Origin: Danio rerio
Taxonomy: Eukaryota; Chordata; Actinopteri; Cypriniformes; Danionidae
Length of the DNA stretch: 64,000 nt
NCBI RefSeq assembly: GCF_049306965.1
Contig: NC_133198.1
Span: 38,753,001 to 38,817,000 of the forward strand
Direction: 5' to 3'
Shown: positions 1 through 42,978 of the stretch, piece by piece
How positions within the stretch are numbered: position 1 is the stretch's first letter
Layout: each line of letters opens with the position of its first letter
Notes under the pieces: model-generated
What the model was told of the DNA's origin: nothing
Databases searched by the model: none
Seen by the model: the letters and a program-made list of their open reading frames with translations, nothing else
Translations under genes and position numbers: made by a program

Positions 1-322
1 TTGGTGGCGCAGTGGATAGCGCTGTTACCTCACAGCAAGAAAATTGCTGATTTGAGTTTTGTGGAGTTTGCATATTCTCCCTTGTGTTCATGTGGGTTTC
101 TTGCAGGTGCTCCGGTTTCCCTCACAGTTAAGACATGCGCTATAAGTGAATTGAGTAAGCTAAACTGGCCGTAGTGTATGTGTGTGAATGGGAGTGTATG
201 GGAGTACTGGGTTGCAGCTTGAAGGGCATCCGCTGCGTGAAACATATGCTGGATAAGTTGGCGGTTCATTCTGCTGTGGCGACCCCAGATTAATAAAGGG
301 ACTAAACCGAAAAGAAAATGTA
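1..322 (+). mobile_element. DANA/Mermaid-type tRNA-derived SINE, 5' end at window edge
   Basis: The sequence starts with a tRNA-like head (GGTGGCGCAGTGGATAGC, then CACAGCAAGAA) and ends with the family signature GGGACTAAACCGAAAAG. Between them are the conserved blocks for the 'cttgcaggtgctccggtttc' and 'aacatatgctggataagttg' segments. This is the DANA (Mermaid) SINE of zebrafish, recognised from its consensus. The extreme 5' end may lie outside the window. No target duplication can be tested. Any open frame across it is chance. Confidence 0.85.
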
Positions 323-1134
<812 letters not shown>

Positions 1135-1281
1135 GTTTTGATTAGTAAATTTGCATCAATGTATGTTTGTACTGTTCAGACGTGAATGGGTTAAGTCTAA
1201 CAGCGCCGCAGTCGCATTCCAGCCAGCGATGACGCGCTTCCTGTGACGCAGTGAGATTTTAAAACATTGTCCTTCTCAGTA

Positions 1282-14479
<13,198 letters not shown>

Positions 14480-15640
14480 AGCGCCCCTCGCATCATCCGT
14501 CCACACACGCTGATCAAATCAGTGCTTTCGGGAGTCCTGTGTGCATCTAACTTTAGTGTGATGTCGCGTTTGACAGCAGAGTAATGTAAGGCAAAAAAAG
14601 CCCTAATGTTGTCTTGCGTCTTTGTGTGTGTGTGCGTGCGCAAGCGAGTACGTTCACAACACCCCATCTGTGGCAATAATGTTAAAGTAGAACAAAATAT
14701 TGCAAAAAAAAAAGGCAAAAATGTTATTTATTGAAACGAGAAAAAAAATAATTGTACATACTACTATTTTTTGATGTCGTTCACTTTTATATCCGCGCTA
14801 ACAGAAAAGCATAATGGAATTAAGGGTAATGTATTACTGAATGAGAGGGACTCGCGGTCCTCTTTAAAAAAAAAAAAGTGTAACCTTGAATGCAAAAATG
14901 GAAAATGTTCGCTAACAATATATATGTGTCTTTTTTATGGAGTATGGTATTTATTATTAGCCTTTTAAATCCATAGTTATTAGCAGTCGTTGCTTGAATG
15001 CGTCTCCAGACGAGATCTGGATTTATTTTTATACTGTTGTAAGTAAACCTGCTTCCCAGTCTGTATTTACTTGATGTGTGTCATGAGAAATGGACACGCA
15101 CACAAACACAAATCACCAATATTCGCATCATAATGTGTTCCTAAATTCACGAATAGTTTCATTTTTGTTTTGTTTGGTAAATATTTTTGCTTTCAACTTC
15201 TATTAATGGTGAAAATTGACGACTATTTAAAAGAAAAAAACCTAAAAAAAAAAAAAAAATTAAGCAAGTCGTTTTTTGGAAGGTATGTTCACTAGACTTA
15301 CAGTTCTAGCCTCCGAGGCAGATGCAGTCATTGTTTTAAATGGTTGTAGAATATCACACTCATTTATAATACACTATACACAGCAGTATGTTGTACACTC
15401 TACATCCTTTTATTTATTTCAGTTCAGTTTTTTCATGTATAGACAGTTTTATCCTAATGTAACTGACCTATAAATGGCCCTCAGACTTAAATGAATCTGT
15501 GATGGACAGAAATGATTGAAAGTACAAGAAGTGTGACGAATATTGGTTTATTTACAAATCACATCCATTCTTTCTGTATTTATGAATGATTCATATTGAA
15601 CTTGATACTTTAGTTCAGCGTACCTATATTTTATAGCATA
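14480..15640 (+). other. Likely ccnt1 3' UTR and downstream sequence
   Basis: Starts right after the ccnt1 stop codon. It is AT-rich with several poly(A) runs (14704, 14740, 14866, 15247) but I found no canonical AATAAA in this stretch. The first clear downstream AATAAA is near 19981, so either a variant signal is used or the 3' UTR is very long. No other exon is visible. Confidence 0.45.
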
Positions 15641-17240
15641 GGTCTTAAACTTGATGCCTGGAGGGCCACAGCTCCAGTTTTGCTCCAACACTAATCAAAC
15701 ACAGCTGATCCAAATAATCGAGGTGTTCAAAAGAGTCATGGACACCTTGATTAGTTGGATTAAGTGTTTGATCAGGGTTGGAGCAAAACTGCTCAGCTGT
15801 AGCTCTCCTGCCATCGAATGTGAGACCTTTGTTTTATGGGGATACTTCATCCGACAATTAATATTGTCATCATTTAGTTAAAAGTTTTAATCATTAGGCT
15901 TTGATGGTTATTGGATCCCAGCATTCTTCAGAAATCTGTTTTGGATGAAATATCGTCTTAAATATAATGTCTGAAATGGTCTTTTAGGTTCATGTTTGTT
16001 ATATGCCTGCATTTAAACCCTCAACTTGACACTTGTAGAGCCATTAGGGAGCATGCTGACCAGTCATGTTTGTTAGTCTGGTTTCACCCTTTTATTTCTG
16101 TTTTTGTTTGTTTTCTAAACACAAACCCAAATGCTATCTCATCTGTGTCTATTTTTGGCATTTTATAATGTAACTGACTTGTAAATGGCCTTTCAGACCC
16201 CGTAGATGGACAAAAATGTAATCTGATGAAACGTGTTTCCACCAGTCTTTAGTGGAACTGGTGTGTTTTGTCAGTGATTTATTTATTTGTTTTTTGATTA
16301 ACGCAGAATAACACGACAGTAAAACATATTTTGTACCTATGAGGGTCTTAAACTAAATTCCTGGAGGGCCAGAATTTTTTTTGCTCCGACCCATTTCAAA
16401 CAGCTGATACAAATAATCAAGGTGTTCAAGAGTAGTCTTAAACACTTTGATTAATTGGCTCAACTGTGTTTGATAGGGTTGGAGCAAAACGGTGCAGAGA
16501 TGCGGCCCTCCAGGAATTGAGTTTGAGACCAAAGTTTTACAGGGATTATTCACCCAAAAAAATTAATATTACCAGCCGAAACATTAATCATTGGACCTTG
16601 ATGGTTATTGGATCCCAGCATCATCAGAAATCTTTTTTTTTTTTTTTTTTGCATCAAATCTCTTTTAAAATATGTTTTAAATGGTTCACACTTGTTATAT
16701 GCCTGCATTTAAACCTTCAACTTGACATTTGTAGAGCCATTAGGGAGCATGCTGACCATTCATGTTTGTTAAACTGGTTTCACCCTTTTATTTCTGTGTT
16801 TTTGTTTTCTAAACACAAACCCAAATGCTATCTCATATGTGTCTATTTTTGGCATTTTATAATGTAACTGACTTGTAAATGGCCTCTCAGACCCTTTGAT
16901 GGACAGAAATGTAATCTGATGAAACATGTTTCCACCAGTCTTTAGTGGAACTGGTGTGTTTTGTCAGTGATTTCTTTTTTTCATTTATTTTTTGATTAAC
17001 GCAGAATAACACGACAGTAAAACATATTTTGTACCTATGAGGGTCTCAAACTGAATTCCTGGAGGGCCTCAGCTCTACTCAGTTTGGCTCAAACCCATTT
17101 CAAACACAGCTGATCCGAATAATTGAGGTGTTCACAAGAGTCATGAACGCCTTTAGTTGGATCAGGTGTATTTGATCAGGGTTTGAGCAAAACTGTGCAG
17201 AGCTGCGGCCCTCCAGGAATTCAGTTTGAGATCTATGATT
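15636..17240. repeat. Tandem duplication of a ~0.7 kb unit containing Angel-like hairpins
   Basis: Unit 1 (about 15636-16335) and unit 2 (about 16336-17034) share the same order: an Angel-like hairpin, the block TTGATGGTTATTGGATCCCA, the block ATGCCTGCATTTAAACC (16002 and 16699), AGGGAGCATGCTGACC, and GTTTCCACCAGTCTTTAGTG. The offset is about 697 bp. A third hairpin (17035-17240) begins a third unit. A decayed remnant of the rest may lie near 18840-18990, after the insertion at 17464-18473. The hairpins have ends like GGTCTCAAACTGAATTCCTG. Confidence 0.8.
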
Positions 17241-17320
17241 TAAAGGGGTAGTTCACCAGAAATTGATCATTGTCATTGTTTAATCAACACTTTTTAATAT
17301 TTTATGCACAAGACAAAAGA

Positions 17321-17340
17321 TCCCCCCCCCCCCCCCCCCG
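17321..17340. repeat. Poly(C) tract
   Basis: A run of about 18 C, uncommon in this AT-rich window. It lies just after the third Angel-like hairpin. Confidence 0.95.
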
Positions 17341-17463
17341 ATTTACGTGTTTTTGTGAATTTTTGATTTTTCTTCAGTTTGTTTATGCTTTTGAATAGCA
17401 TTATGGTAGCTTGATTGTTCCTTCAACAACTTGTGATGTTGAAAAGTTTTTAATAGTTTAAAG

Positions 17464-18473
17464 TAGGACTGCACAATGTTGGACAAATCTAGCGTTGCAA
17501 TATTTTTTATTTTGTGATATGTTAGGGTTGCCACGATATTGTAATGTGGTACCAGTCGGTACTGACATTTCAAAAACTTCCATTTCACGTGAACATTTCA
17601 GCTCAACAAAAATTGCTGTGATTGGCCATGAAGGTCATCAGTTCACCGAACTCACCGCTGTTTACTGAGTGAAACCACAGATACAGGGTCACTGGAGTGT
17701 TTTAAAGCCGCGATTCATAAGCACTCATAGACAAAGCCAGCTGATTGATGTGACTTTAAAACACCCCAGTGTCTCTGTATCTGTGGTTAAACTCAGTAAA
17801 CAGCGGTGAGTTTGGTGAACTGATGACCTTCACGGCCAATCATAGTCATTACTGTTAAGTGCGTGAACACAACGGCAATCAGTGTTGTTTAAGAACTCGC
17901 TCAAATGTTAGCGGGAAATGGACGCTTTTTAAATTGCTGTACCGATTGGTAACGAATTTTAGTATCGTGACAACCGTAATATATATCGCGATATGAACAA
18001 AATATTACCAGATAACTTGAATATCTCTATTTGGAAAGAATTTGTTAGATCGATTAGGATGATTTGGCAGTGGGAGTGCCTCTCCATAAAATCTAATAAA
18101 CAATCTCTAAACTTTTTGGGGTTTCCTGACACATTTTCGATGTGGTCTGCCATTTGCATTGCATTTCTGTATTTGCATGTGTTGTGAGGATCTTTATGCA
18201 TAGCAATCTATAAATACAATCAAGAAAGAGATACAATTGACAAAGTATTTCTAATAGTATTCAAGTACAGATAAAAGAATTCAATAAAATTAATCGCTAT
18301 TAAAGTCACAAATGACACAATTTATTATGCCTGAATGCTATACAATCACAGGCATCTAAAACACATGCAAATGCTGAATTATAATCCAGACTCAACATTG
18401 TGATGCTCACGATGTGACTTGCGTATGATCACAATGAGATATCAATGATGAAATGATATATTGTGCAGCCCTA
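17464..18473. mobile_element. hAT-like MITE with 8-bp target duplication, host of a nested element
   Basis: Ends are TAGGACTGCACAATGTTGG and ATATTGTGCAGCCCTA. Flanks are GTTTAAAG (17456-17463) and GTTTGAAG (18474-18481), so 7 of 8 match, which supports hAT-type insertion. About 455 bp of the interior (17523-17978) is a second inserted element. No transposase frame is seen. Confidence 0.75.
17523..17978. mobile_element. Nested foldback element with ~85-bp internal inverted arms
   Basis: Ends are TAGGGTTGCCACGATATTG and, reversed, TACGGTTGTCACGATACT. Inside, the arm at about 17619-17700 (GGTCATCAGTTCACCGAACT, ACTCACCGCTGTTTACTGAG) is answered in reverse at about 17757-17845. It sits wholly inside the hAT-like element 17464-18473, so it inserted later. 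Confidence 0.7.
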
Positions 18474-20340
18474 GTTTGAAGTTACATATTGTCTGGATTG
18501 CTGTTATAAACTACAGTAGAAAAACCTGGTGATAAACTGCCAGAATTCTGTTATTTTACAGACAAAATCTATTTATTTCTATTATACATATATCTGTCTA
18601 AATATATGTTTATATATTATGTCTAACACAGTATATTATTTCAATATACTAAAATCCCTTTATTGAATCCTAGACTTGAATTTTTAACATCAAATCTCGA
18701 CAGCAGAGATCGATAAATTTAATAATGCAATTCATAACCGTAAATAAATTGAACACATCAATACAGAACCTATTAATGGACTTTTTTTGGTTTGTTTTAA
18801 AGTGTACATCACTTGGGTTCTGATATTTAAAGTGTAACAATTTTTTAAATATCTTCATTTTTAGCTGAACTATCTCTTTAAATATGGCGTAACAATGTTC
18901 CTCTGGGTTCACGTTTGTTATTTGTCTGTTTGAAATCCTCAAAAAGAGCATGCCCATGTTTATTAGTTGAAAGATGTCTTTATTTTTTCTTTGGCTTAAC
19001 TCTATCGTGCTCATTTTGGTGGCTAATAGACAGTCCAATCTGATGAGCGTTGAATATTTTAAGCCAATCATTTGGTTTTGTGTTTTCATATCCATATCTT
19101 GCTTGATTATGTTTTGGTATGTCATTAATAGCACACAGTAAGGCAGATTACTATGGTTCGCATTCTGTGTAACTGAATCAACGGCATGACTTTCATTAAT
19201 CGATATACAGACAACGACAAAATATGGAAGCATGAAATTTTACTTTAATAAATGTTGTGCGTTTTCTTATTGAAATGTTAGCAGGGATTCCTCCATACTT
19301 CAATCGTTTTCCTGATCGTGCCTGTTGATAATGAGGACACAGGAACATTGTGAAATAATATAAAACACACTATAAGCTATGAAAGATCTGTATTTCACAG
19401 TTTTGCCATATATATCTATATATATATATTTTCCCTATACAATGCACTCCTTGTTCCCTGTTCCTGTTTTAAACAGGATCTGAAGGTTTATCATCATGTT
19501 TTAGTTTTGGCGTTTGCTTGATTTGGTAAGACTGAAGGCGTTTTTGTGGGTCGAATGCAATTCATGTCACCACTGTATTTTCTGTGTACCTCCGTCTCAA
19601 GAATATAGCGTTTTATCAAATGTATATACTGTTTTTTTGTTTGTTCTTCTCTGTTTTAGTGGTACCACATGAACTCTCAGGTTTTGAATTGAACTGTCGG
19701 GGTGTTTCTTGTCAGAAGTTAAGGTTTGCATTTTATTGTGAACTCTGTTCCTTTTTATAAATGTGGTTGATGTACAGTAATGTTTTATGAGAAACATAAC
19801 TTGTGGGTGTTTTTCTTACCGATTGCAGTGTAAATTGTTATAATGTGACAGACGTTCTACTCATGCTTCTTCTTCTTGCAGTAAATTCCACTTTTCAGAT
19901 TTTTATAAGACAGAAATTGACCAGTTTTGCTTCCACCTGATGTCAACACCTTCATGGTTTGCCTTTGAATTCAGTGCTGGAATAAAGAGATACGAGAATA
20001 AAACCCAGGAATGTTAAATGTGACTGTTTAGAGAATGAAAATCTGATTATGTTTTTTTTTTTATTTAAAGGATGCCAAAAAGCTAAAATCCGGGTAAACC
20101 AAGAAGTCACAAGTGCTGCTGTAATCCTGATTAACTTTCCATTCCAGACATTTTTTTTTTTGGTCTAGCTGTAATGGACTTATTGTTTTATTTGCACGTA
20201 TAACATTGAACATTATCTGGATTCATTTGGATTTTAATATGAAGTTGTTTTTTTAACATGTTTTAGTTTTGCGCAATTGTTAATGAAGCTGAAGCAGATT
20301 TAATAATTAGGCTTTTATTTTTAATGATTAAATTAATCTA
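18474..20340. other. Gene-free stretch between ccnt1 and pmel, with possible distal poly(A) signal
   Basis: No exon or clear transposon ends except a faint third copy of the 0.7 kb unit (about 18840-18990). AATAAA occurs near 19981 and again near 19999, in the + direction, and could end a long ccnt1 transcript. The 187-codon reverse frame (18670-19233) is treated as chance. Confidence 0.45.
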
Positions 20341-21453
20341 AAAAATGTATACTGTCATTTACTCAATTTTACTTGCTTTAAACTTTTATGAGTTTCTCCT
20401 GTTGAAGACAAAAGATATTTTTAAAGTGCTGAAAACATGCGCCTATCCAAGTTTTAGGAATAATAACTTGACTTCTAGTTGATCATTTGGTATCAGAAGT
20501 GGCTTATATGAAAGGCAAAGGCCTCTAGATTACGCTTATTGTACCAAAATAAAACATGATCATGCCTTGATTTTTTGAGTTTGGACAGTAGGGTCTGGCT
20601 TTGCTTAGACAAAAGTCTTGTCACTTAACAGAAATAATGTACAGTATAGGAATAAAGTCATGGTGCAGTGGAAAATAAGTTAATATTGTGTTTGACTCCC
20701 ATGAGCTTGGAGCACTGCATCTATGCATCTCTGCAAAGTCACCTGGAATGGCAAAAAAACAGTATTCTTGCTGGACTCCCAGAGTTTATCAAGATTCTTT
20801 GGATTCATCTTCAATACCTACTTCATCTTACTTCAGACATGCTCAATAAGGTTCATATCTGGTGACTGGGCTGGCCAATCCTGGTGCACCTTGACCTTCT
20901 TTGCTTTCATAAACATTGATGTGGAGGCTGAAGTATGAGAAAGAGCACTAACCTGCTGAAGAATTTGCCCTCTCCTGTGGTTTGTAATGTAATAGGCAGA
21001 ACAAATGTCTCGATACCTCAGGCTGTTGATGTTGCCATCCACTCTGCAGATCTCTCGCACACCACCATTCTGATTATAACCCAAACCATGATTTTTCCTT
21101 TACCAAACTTGACTGTTTTCTCTGTGAATCTTGGGTCCGTGTGGGTTCCAATAGGTCTAATGCAGTATTTGTGGTGATTGGGATGCAGTTCAACAGATGA
21201 TTCATTGGAAAAATCTAGCTTCTGCCACTTTTCAAAATGATCAACCAGAAGTCAAGTTATTATTTATTGCTATTACAACTGGAATCAACGACAAGACTTT
21301 TGTCAAGTAGTGTATTTGTTTTATATATTTTCAGCTTTCTTCAAAATATATATTTTTGTGTTCAACAGAACAAAGAAACCTGTAAAGGTTTGGAACCACT
21401 TGAGAGAGCAAATGGTGAGTAAATTAAAATTTTTGGGTGAACTATCCCTTTAA
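20341..21453. mobile_element. 'AGGGATAGTTCACCC' element split by a Tc1-like insertion
   Basis: The left part (about 20341-20440: TACTGTCATTTACTCAATTT then GAAGACAAAAGATATTTTT) and the right part (about 21315-21453, ending TTTTTGGGTGAACTATCCCT) look like two halves of one zebrafish non-autonomous element. Relatives lie at 35784-36284 and 46003-46168. The middle is occupied by the Tc1-like element. Confidence 0.55.
20598..21312 (-). mobile_element. Internally deleted Tc1-like transposon
   Basis: Inverted ends: GACAAAAGTCTTGTCAC near 20608 and GACAAGACTTTTGTCAAG near 21289. The reverse strand (20833-21084) encodes a transposase remnant. It has the typical Tc1 ending DWPAQSPDMNLIEHV, which holds the last part of the catalytic domain, and an upstream segment RYRDI. 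The usual QQDNARPHT-type motif is decayed here to QQVSALSHT, so the catalytic Asp is missing. About 0.7 kb remains, against roughly 1.2-1.6 kb for full Tc1 elements, so it cannot move itself. Confidence 0.8.
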
Positions 21454-22811
21454 GAGCATTTCCCCATCATCATTATTATTGCAATGTATTTTTAAAAAAA
21501 TTATATTTATATTGTAATATTTATATCTCATTTTCACCAAAATAGTGCACAGATGCACCCATTAACCTCTGTGCATTAGTATTCAGAGACTGTACAGGAT
21601 TCTTGCTGTGTTCAGAGTGAATGAACAGACTCCATTGTTCTTACAGTCAGCCATTCTTGATCTGGCTCTGATTCTGTACCAGCCGCATATAGTAAATCTG
21701 ACACAATTTCCTCTTAGTTTGCATTACACAGCAAAGTTAACACATGCATGCAAGCACCATAACAGTTTTTTTTTTTTTTTTTTTTTGTATGATGGAAGGG
21801 GCGGGGATCATAAAAATGTTCATAAAAATAGGTGTAAGGTGCTTATGACCACTGACCCGGTTAAGAAACAAAGCTTGTCAGATGTCCAGCTCCACTGATA
21901 TCACATGAAAACACTTTCCAGCTTCATTCCTCATTAGAAGAAGCTCAGCTTGGAAAAGAGCCTGTAATCTTAATGTGACCCTCAAAGTAAAAATAAGCCC
22001 AAGATGTCAAATCAACCGTTTGCAGTCTTAAACAAAAGCAGCTTTTATTAATAGCAAAAAAAAAAAAAAAAAAAAACTTGTTGAATTAGGTTATATTTGA
22101 GATGAGAATCTTTACGTTTAGGGCTTAAAATGGACTTAATTAGACGGTTATTCAAAGCGTTTTACAAATGATGAGCACTACAAGCGATTGATTAAGGTAA
22201 ATAAACAAAAATACAAATTTATGTAATAATAAATTGTTTGGTTTTTAATATTACACATACACTTTTTTAATTACAAGCTAAAACAAGGAGGAATTAGGAA
22301 AAAGCCAATGCACATGTTTAGTAACCTAGGCCTATATGCAGCTAAAATCTCACCGAATATACATTTTCAGGGATTTGTCTTTTTTCCAGGGAGGGTTGGG
22401 AAGATTTTTCTTGTTTTTTCTTTCTTTTTTCTCAGTAGTTTGCACGTGAAAGATTGACGTATCTCTGTCATCTGTAAATATTTTTAAGTTTATTTAATTT
22501 TTTTCCGGATGGAGATCATTCCACCTGCAAGGAACCATGAACGCGAAGGTTCTGGATTTCCAGTGGTTTGCGCCTACATGTGGTCATACCCGCCTCACTC
22601 GTCTGGGATGTAAACAACAGCAAACCCTGGGGGAAAGAATGACTTAAGACTGCAATATTTTTCATTAATTTATTTCAATAGGTCAAACCAGTACTACTGT
22701 AAATTGAAATGTTAGACTAATATTTTACTTGCCCGGGAATGTTAAGAACAAACATGAGGTAAGATTTTAGCTCTGGAAATCCTGCTTAAGTTTTCTTCTT
22801 AGTGTGTTACA
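21454..22811. other. Gene-free stretch with homopolymers
   Basis: Contains a T run near 21766-21786 and an A run near 22056-22075. At about 22505-22560 is a module (GAGATCATTCCACCTGCAAG and GAAGGTTCTGGATTTCC) related to the arms of the foldback that follows. No exons seen. Confidence 0.5.
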
Positions 22812-22814
22812 GGT

Positions 22815-23466
22815 AAGTGTTCATGGACGATTTTTTAGGATCTTGAGTGTTATCAGGGCTTCATTTCAGAGGGATTTGGGAAGATTATTCCACCAAGCAG
22901 GGATCAGTGTAATGAGAAGGTTCTGAAAATTGTTTTGTTTTCACCCTCCTGCAGGATGCAGGTAAGACTGGGTTTCAGCTGTCCCTTGAGTGTTTTTAAT
23001 TGAGCTAACGTTGGTTTTATATTTGGACATTCAGACTTACTGCTTAATAATATAATTTCAGAAAAGTATTCATTGCAAATTCTAAATTTAGTTAAATCAT
23101 TTTAGCAGCCCTCTAATCCTTCAAAGTACAACATTGTTCACAGTTAATTAAATATTGCTAATGTTGTTTCATACTTACTTGTGATTTCAGTTATAATATT
23201 CAAAGTACCATGGTAAACAATGTATGGAGCTGTCACTGAAAGAATGTGCGAATATAAAACTAATTTTACCTCAATTAAAACACCCAAGTTGACAGCTGAA
23301 ATCCAGTCTTACCTGCATCCTGCAGGAAGATAAAAACAAAACATGTTGCAGAATCTTCTCATTATCTAATCCCTGCTTGGTGGAATATCCAAGCATTCCC
23401 AAATCCATCTCAAATGAAGCCCTGATAACACTCAAGATCCTAAAAAATCGTCCATGAACACTTATT
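22815..23466. repeat. Large inverted repeat (~225-bp arms, ~200-bp loop) upstream of pmel
   Basis: Left arm about 22815-23034, right arm about 23237-23466. Shared landmarks, read from the outside in, include AGTGTTCATGGACGATTTTT, GATCTTGAGTGTTATCAGGG, TTCCACCAAGCAGGGAT and CTGCAGGATGCAGGTAAGAC. Similarity is high but imperfect, with a small indel near the TTCCACC block. Related single modules lie outside both arms (about 22505-22560 and 23486-23545). No transposase or target duplication was found. Confidence 0.85.
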
Positions 23467-23887
23467 TGAGCATTTACTTGATTGTACGGAGGATCAGTTC
23501 ACAAGCAAGGAACAGTTAGAGAGAAAGTTCTGGAAAACTTTGTTTTTTTCTGTGATACAGACAGGCTGCATTTGCTTCTGGAGGGCATGTACTTCTGCAG
23601 TTGTGAAAGTTTGATTGCACATGAGGAAAGTACAACAAAAAGAGCATTACAATACATTTCAGTACAAAAAAATGCATTATCAAGCCATTTCTGCAGCTAT
23701 TAAATACAACCACATCGACAACAGAGATTTAAAAAAATGTTTTGTGCATATACAAAAGTTTATAAATTTTCTATTCCTTTAACTGACAGCTGCGAATTTT
23801 AATTTAGTGCAATCAATTCATGTAAATTGCGCAATTATTAATTCATCATAAAATCTTGCTCAGGATTATCAGAGAATATTGCAGGTG

Positions 23888-23894
23888 TGTGTGT

Positions 23895-23938
<44 letters not shown>
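23888..23938. repeat. (GT)n-(GA)n microsatellite near the pmel start
   Basis: A short GT run followed by about 20 GA units, ending about 95 bp upstream of the pmel start codon. Polymorphism here could affect the core promoter. Confidence 0.95.
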
Positions 23939-23939
<1 letters not shown>

Positions 23940-23941
<2 letters not shown>

Positions 23942-24035
23942 GTATTAGGTGATAGGAGGAGCCGTTCAGACGTGGCTTTATAAAGAGTCATGCCTGTGGA
24001 GCTGAAAGTCTTTAAAGTGCCAACAAAGTGACACA
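23940..24035 (+). promoter_or_regulatory. Putative pmel core promoter and 5' UTR
   Basis: TTTATAAAG at 23978-23986 is a TATA-like box 50 bp before the ATG, giving a predicted start site near 24008 and a very short 5' UTR. No exact MITF M-box (AGTCATGTG) is seen; GAGTCATGCCTGTGG at about 23986 is only a partial match. A CACATG E-box (24702-24707) lies in intron 1. Confidence 0.5.
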
Positions 24036-38468
<14,433 letters not shown>

Positions 38469-38755
38469 ATTTTACTTTCGATGATGAAAAAATGTAGGTA
38501 GCATTGGCACTATTTTGAAGAGCATTAAGAAATTTGAACCTTTTGTACCACTTTTCAATCTTTAATGTTTGAATTGGATTTTGTATTATTTTTGTACACA
38601 CATTTGACGACAAATTGTTTTTTTTTCTACCAAAAACTGTTAGTAAGTACAGCGTTCGTACTTTAAACTTGAGTTTAAAAAGGAAACTTTGGGCCAACAA
38701 AGCTTATTTGGTAAAGGACTTCTGGAACCCCATGCATTCATTTTTAACACTACTG

Positions 38756-38761
38756 AATAAA
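38756..38761 (+). terminator. pmel polyadenylation signal
   Basis: AATAAA lies 288 bp after the pmel stop codon. It gives a predicted transcript end near 38780. Confidence 0.7.
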
Positions 38762-39123
38762 ATATCACAAAAGCTGCTATTACTTTCTGGCATCATTATC
38801 TTAGATAATTAGCTGTTTACTATCCTGTTAAGTCCTTTTTGATATCATGACCTGCTTTCCTTCATTTGTGTGACCAAACTATTGCTGTTACTCACTTGCA
38901 CCTCCCTAAAAACCTAGAATGGCCTTAATACCGACCACTGAGTGACTACTAATCTACTTTTCCTTCATCCCAAGTGGTTGGAAGCCAAACCTGCCAAAGG
39001 TTAGTAAGCAGATTACTTATCTTCAATGCCCAGAATGTCTTAAAACCAAAAGCTTATGTTAACATGTACAAGAAAGATTTTTAAAGAACTGCACATGGAC
39101 AGATTGTAGCACATCACCATCAA

Positions 39124-39129
39124 TTTATT
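39124..39129 (-). terminator. Alpha-tubulin gene A polyadenylation signal
   Basis: TTTATT on the + strand reads AATAAA on the reverse strand, 175 bp beyond the tubulin stop codon. Confidence 0.7.
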
Positions 39130-39303
39130 CCAAATTTGGCAAGCAAATTCCACAAATAATAAGCATACTGGCCATAACAACACAACAACTGATCAAGAAT
39201 GTGTCTCTAACATTTAGGAGTAGACTTTACACTTGATACCTCATGTTTATCGTGTGTAAATTAGCGGTCTACTGTGTTCAGTTTTAGACATTTAGTGAAT
39301 ATT

Positions 39304-42488
<3,185 letters not shown>

Positions 42489-42677
42489 TATTCTGGAAGG
42501 GATGGAGCGATGAGACGGATGTCAGGAGGCAGGAGGAAAATTCTATATTGTCGGGAGTAACTGTGAACCCACTGTCCAAGATTGAGGCAGTCTGTGTGGA
42601 GGATGAAGGGGAGGAGCCAAAGCCAGCGTGACGTCCAACGAGGAAGGAGGATTAGAGCGATGTAAATCAGTGCAGTG
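42489..42677 (-). promoter_or_regulatory. Putative promoter and 5' UTR of alpha-tubulin gene A
   Basis: Directly upstream of the ATG on the reverse strand. There is a CRE-like TGACGTCC (42629-42636 on +), and a CCTCCCC-type GA/CT-rich block. No clear TATA box was seen; ATATAG near 42545 is a weak candidate. This differs from the TATA-bearing promoters of genes B and C. Confidence 0.45.
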
Positions 42678-42678
42678 C

Positions 42679-42906
42679 ACACCTGATATTCCTTTACTTG
42701 CTTGTGTGCCTTTAGATATTCATGATAAGATGTGCTTCAGACTGAAAGCTGTTGTCGTCCTTTAGGTTTGTAAATGATTCCTTTCATGCAAGCTATCAAA
42801 ACACACGGTATTATGGTGACGCGTTATAAGAACGTTTGGTTCAATCATCGTTATTTTGCTTTATTATTAATTTAATTTAATGTTGTATAGTGTGAGAGAG
42901 GTTTTA

Positions 42907-42978
<72 letters not shown>

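Larger units (their letters stand above)
38469..39303. other. Convergent intergenic region between pmel and alpha-tubulin gene A
   Basis: The pmel 3' UTR enters from the left and the tubulin 3' UTR from the right. The predicted poly(A) sites (about 38780 and about 39105) are some 325 bp apart. No other gene is visible. Confidence 0.7.

Noticed and set aside
18670-19233. 187-codon reverse-strand frame in the ccnt1-pmel interval
   Set aside because: AT-rich composition, no recognisable domain, no promoter or splice context, and it overlaps a faint copy of the local tandem unit.
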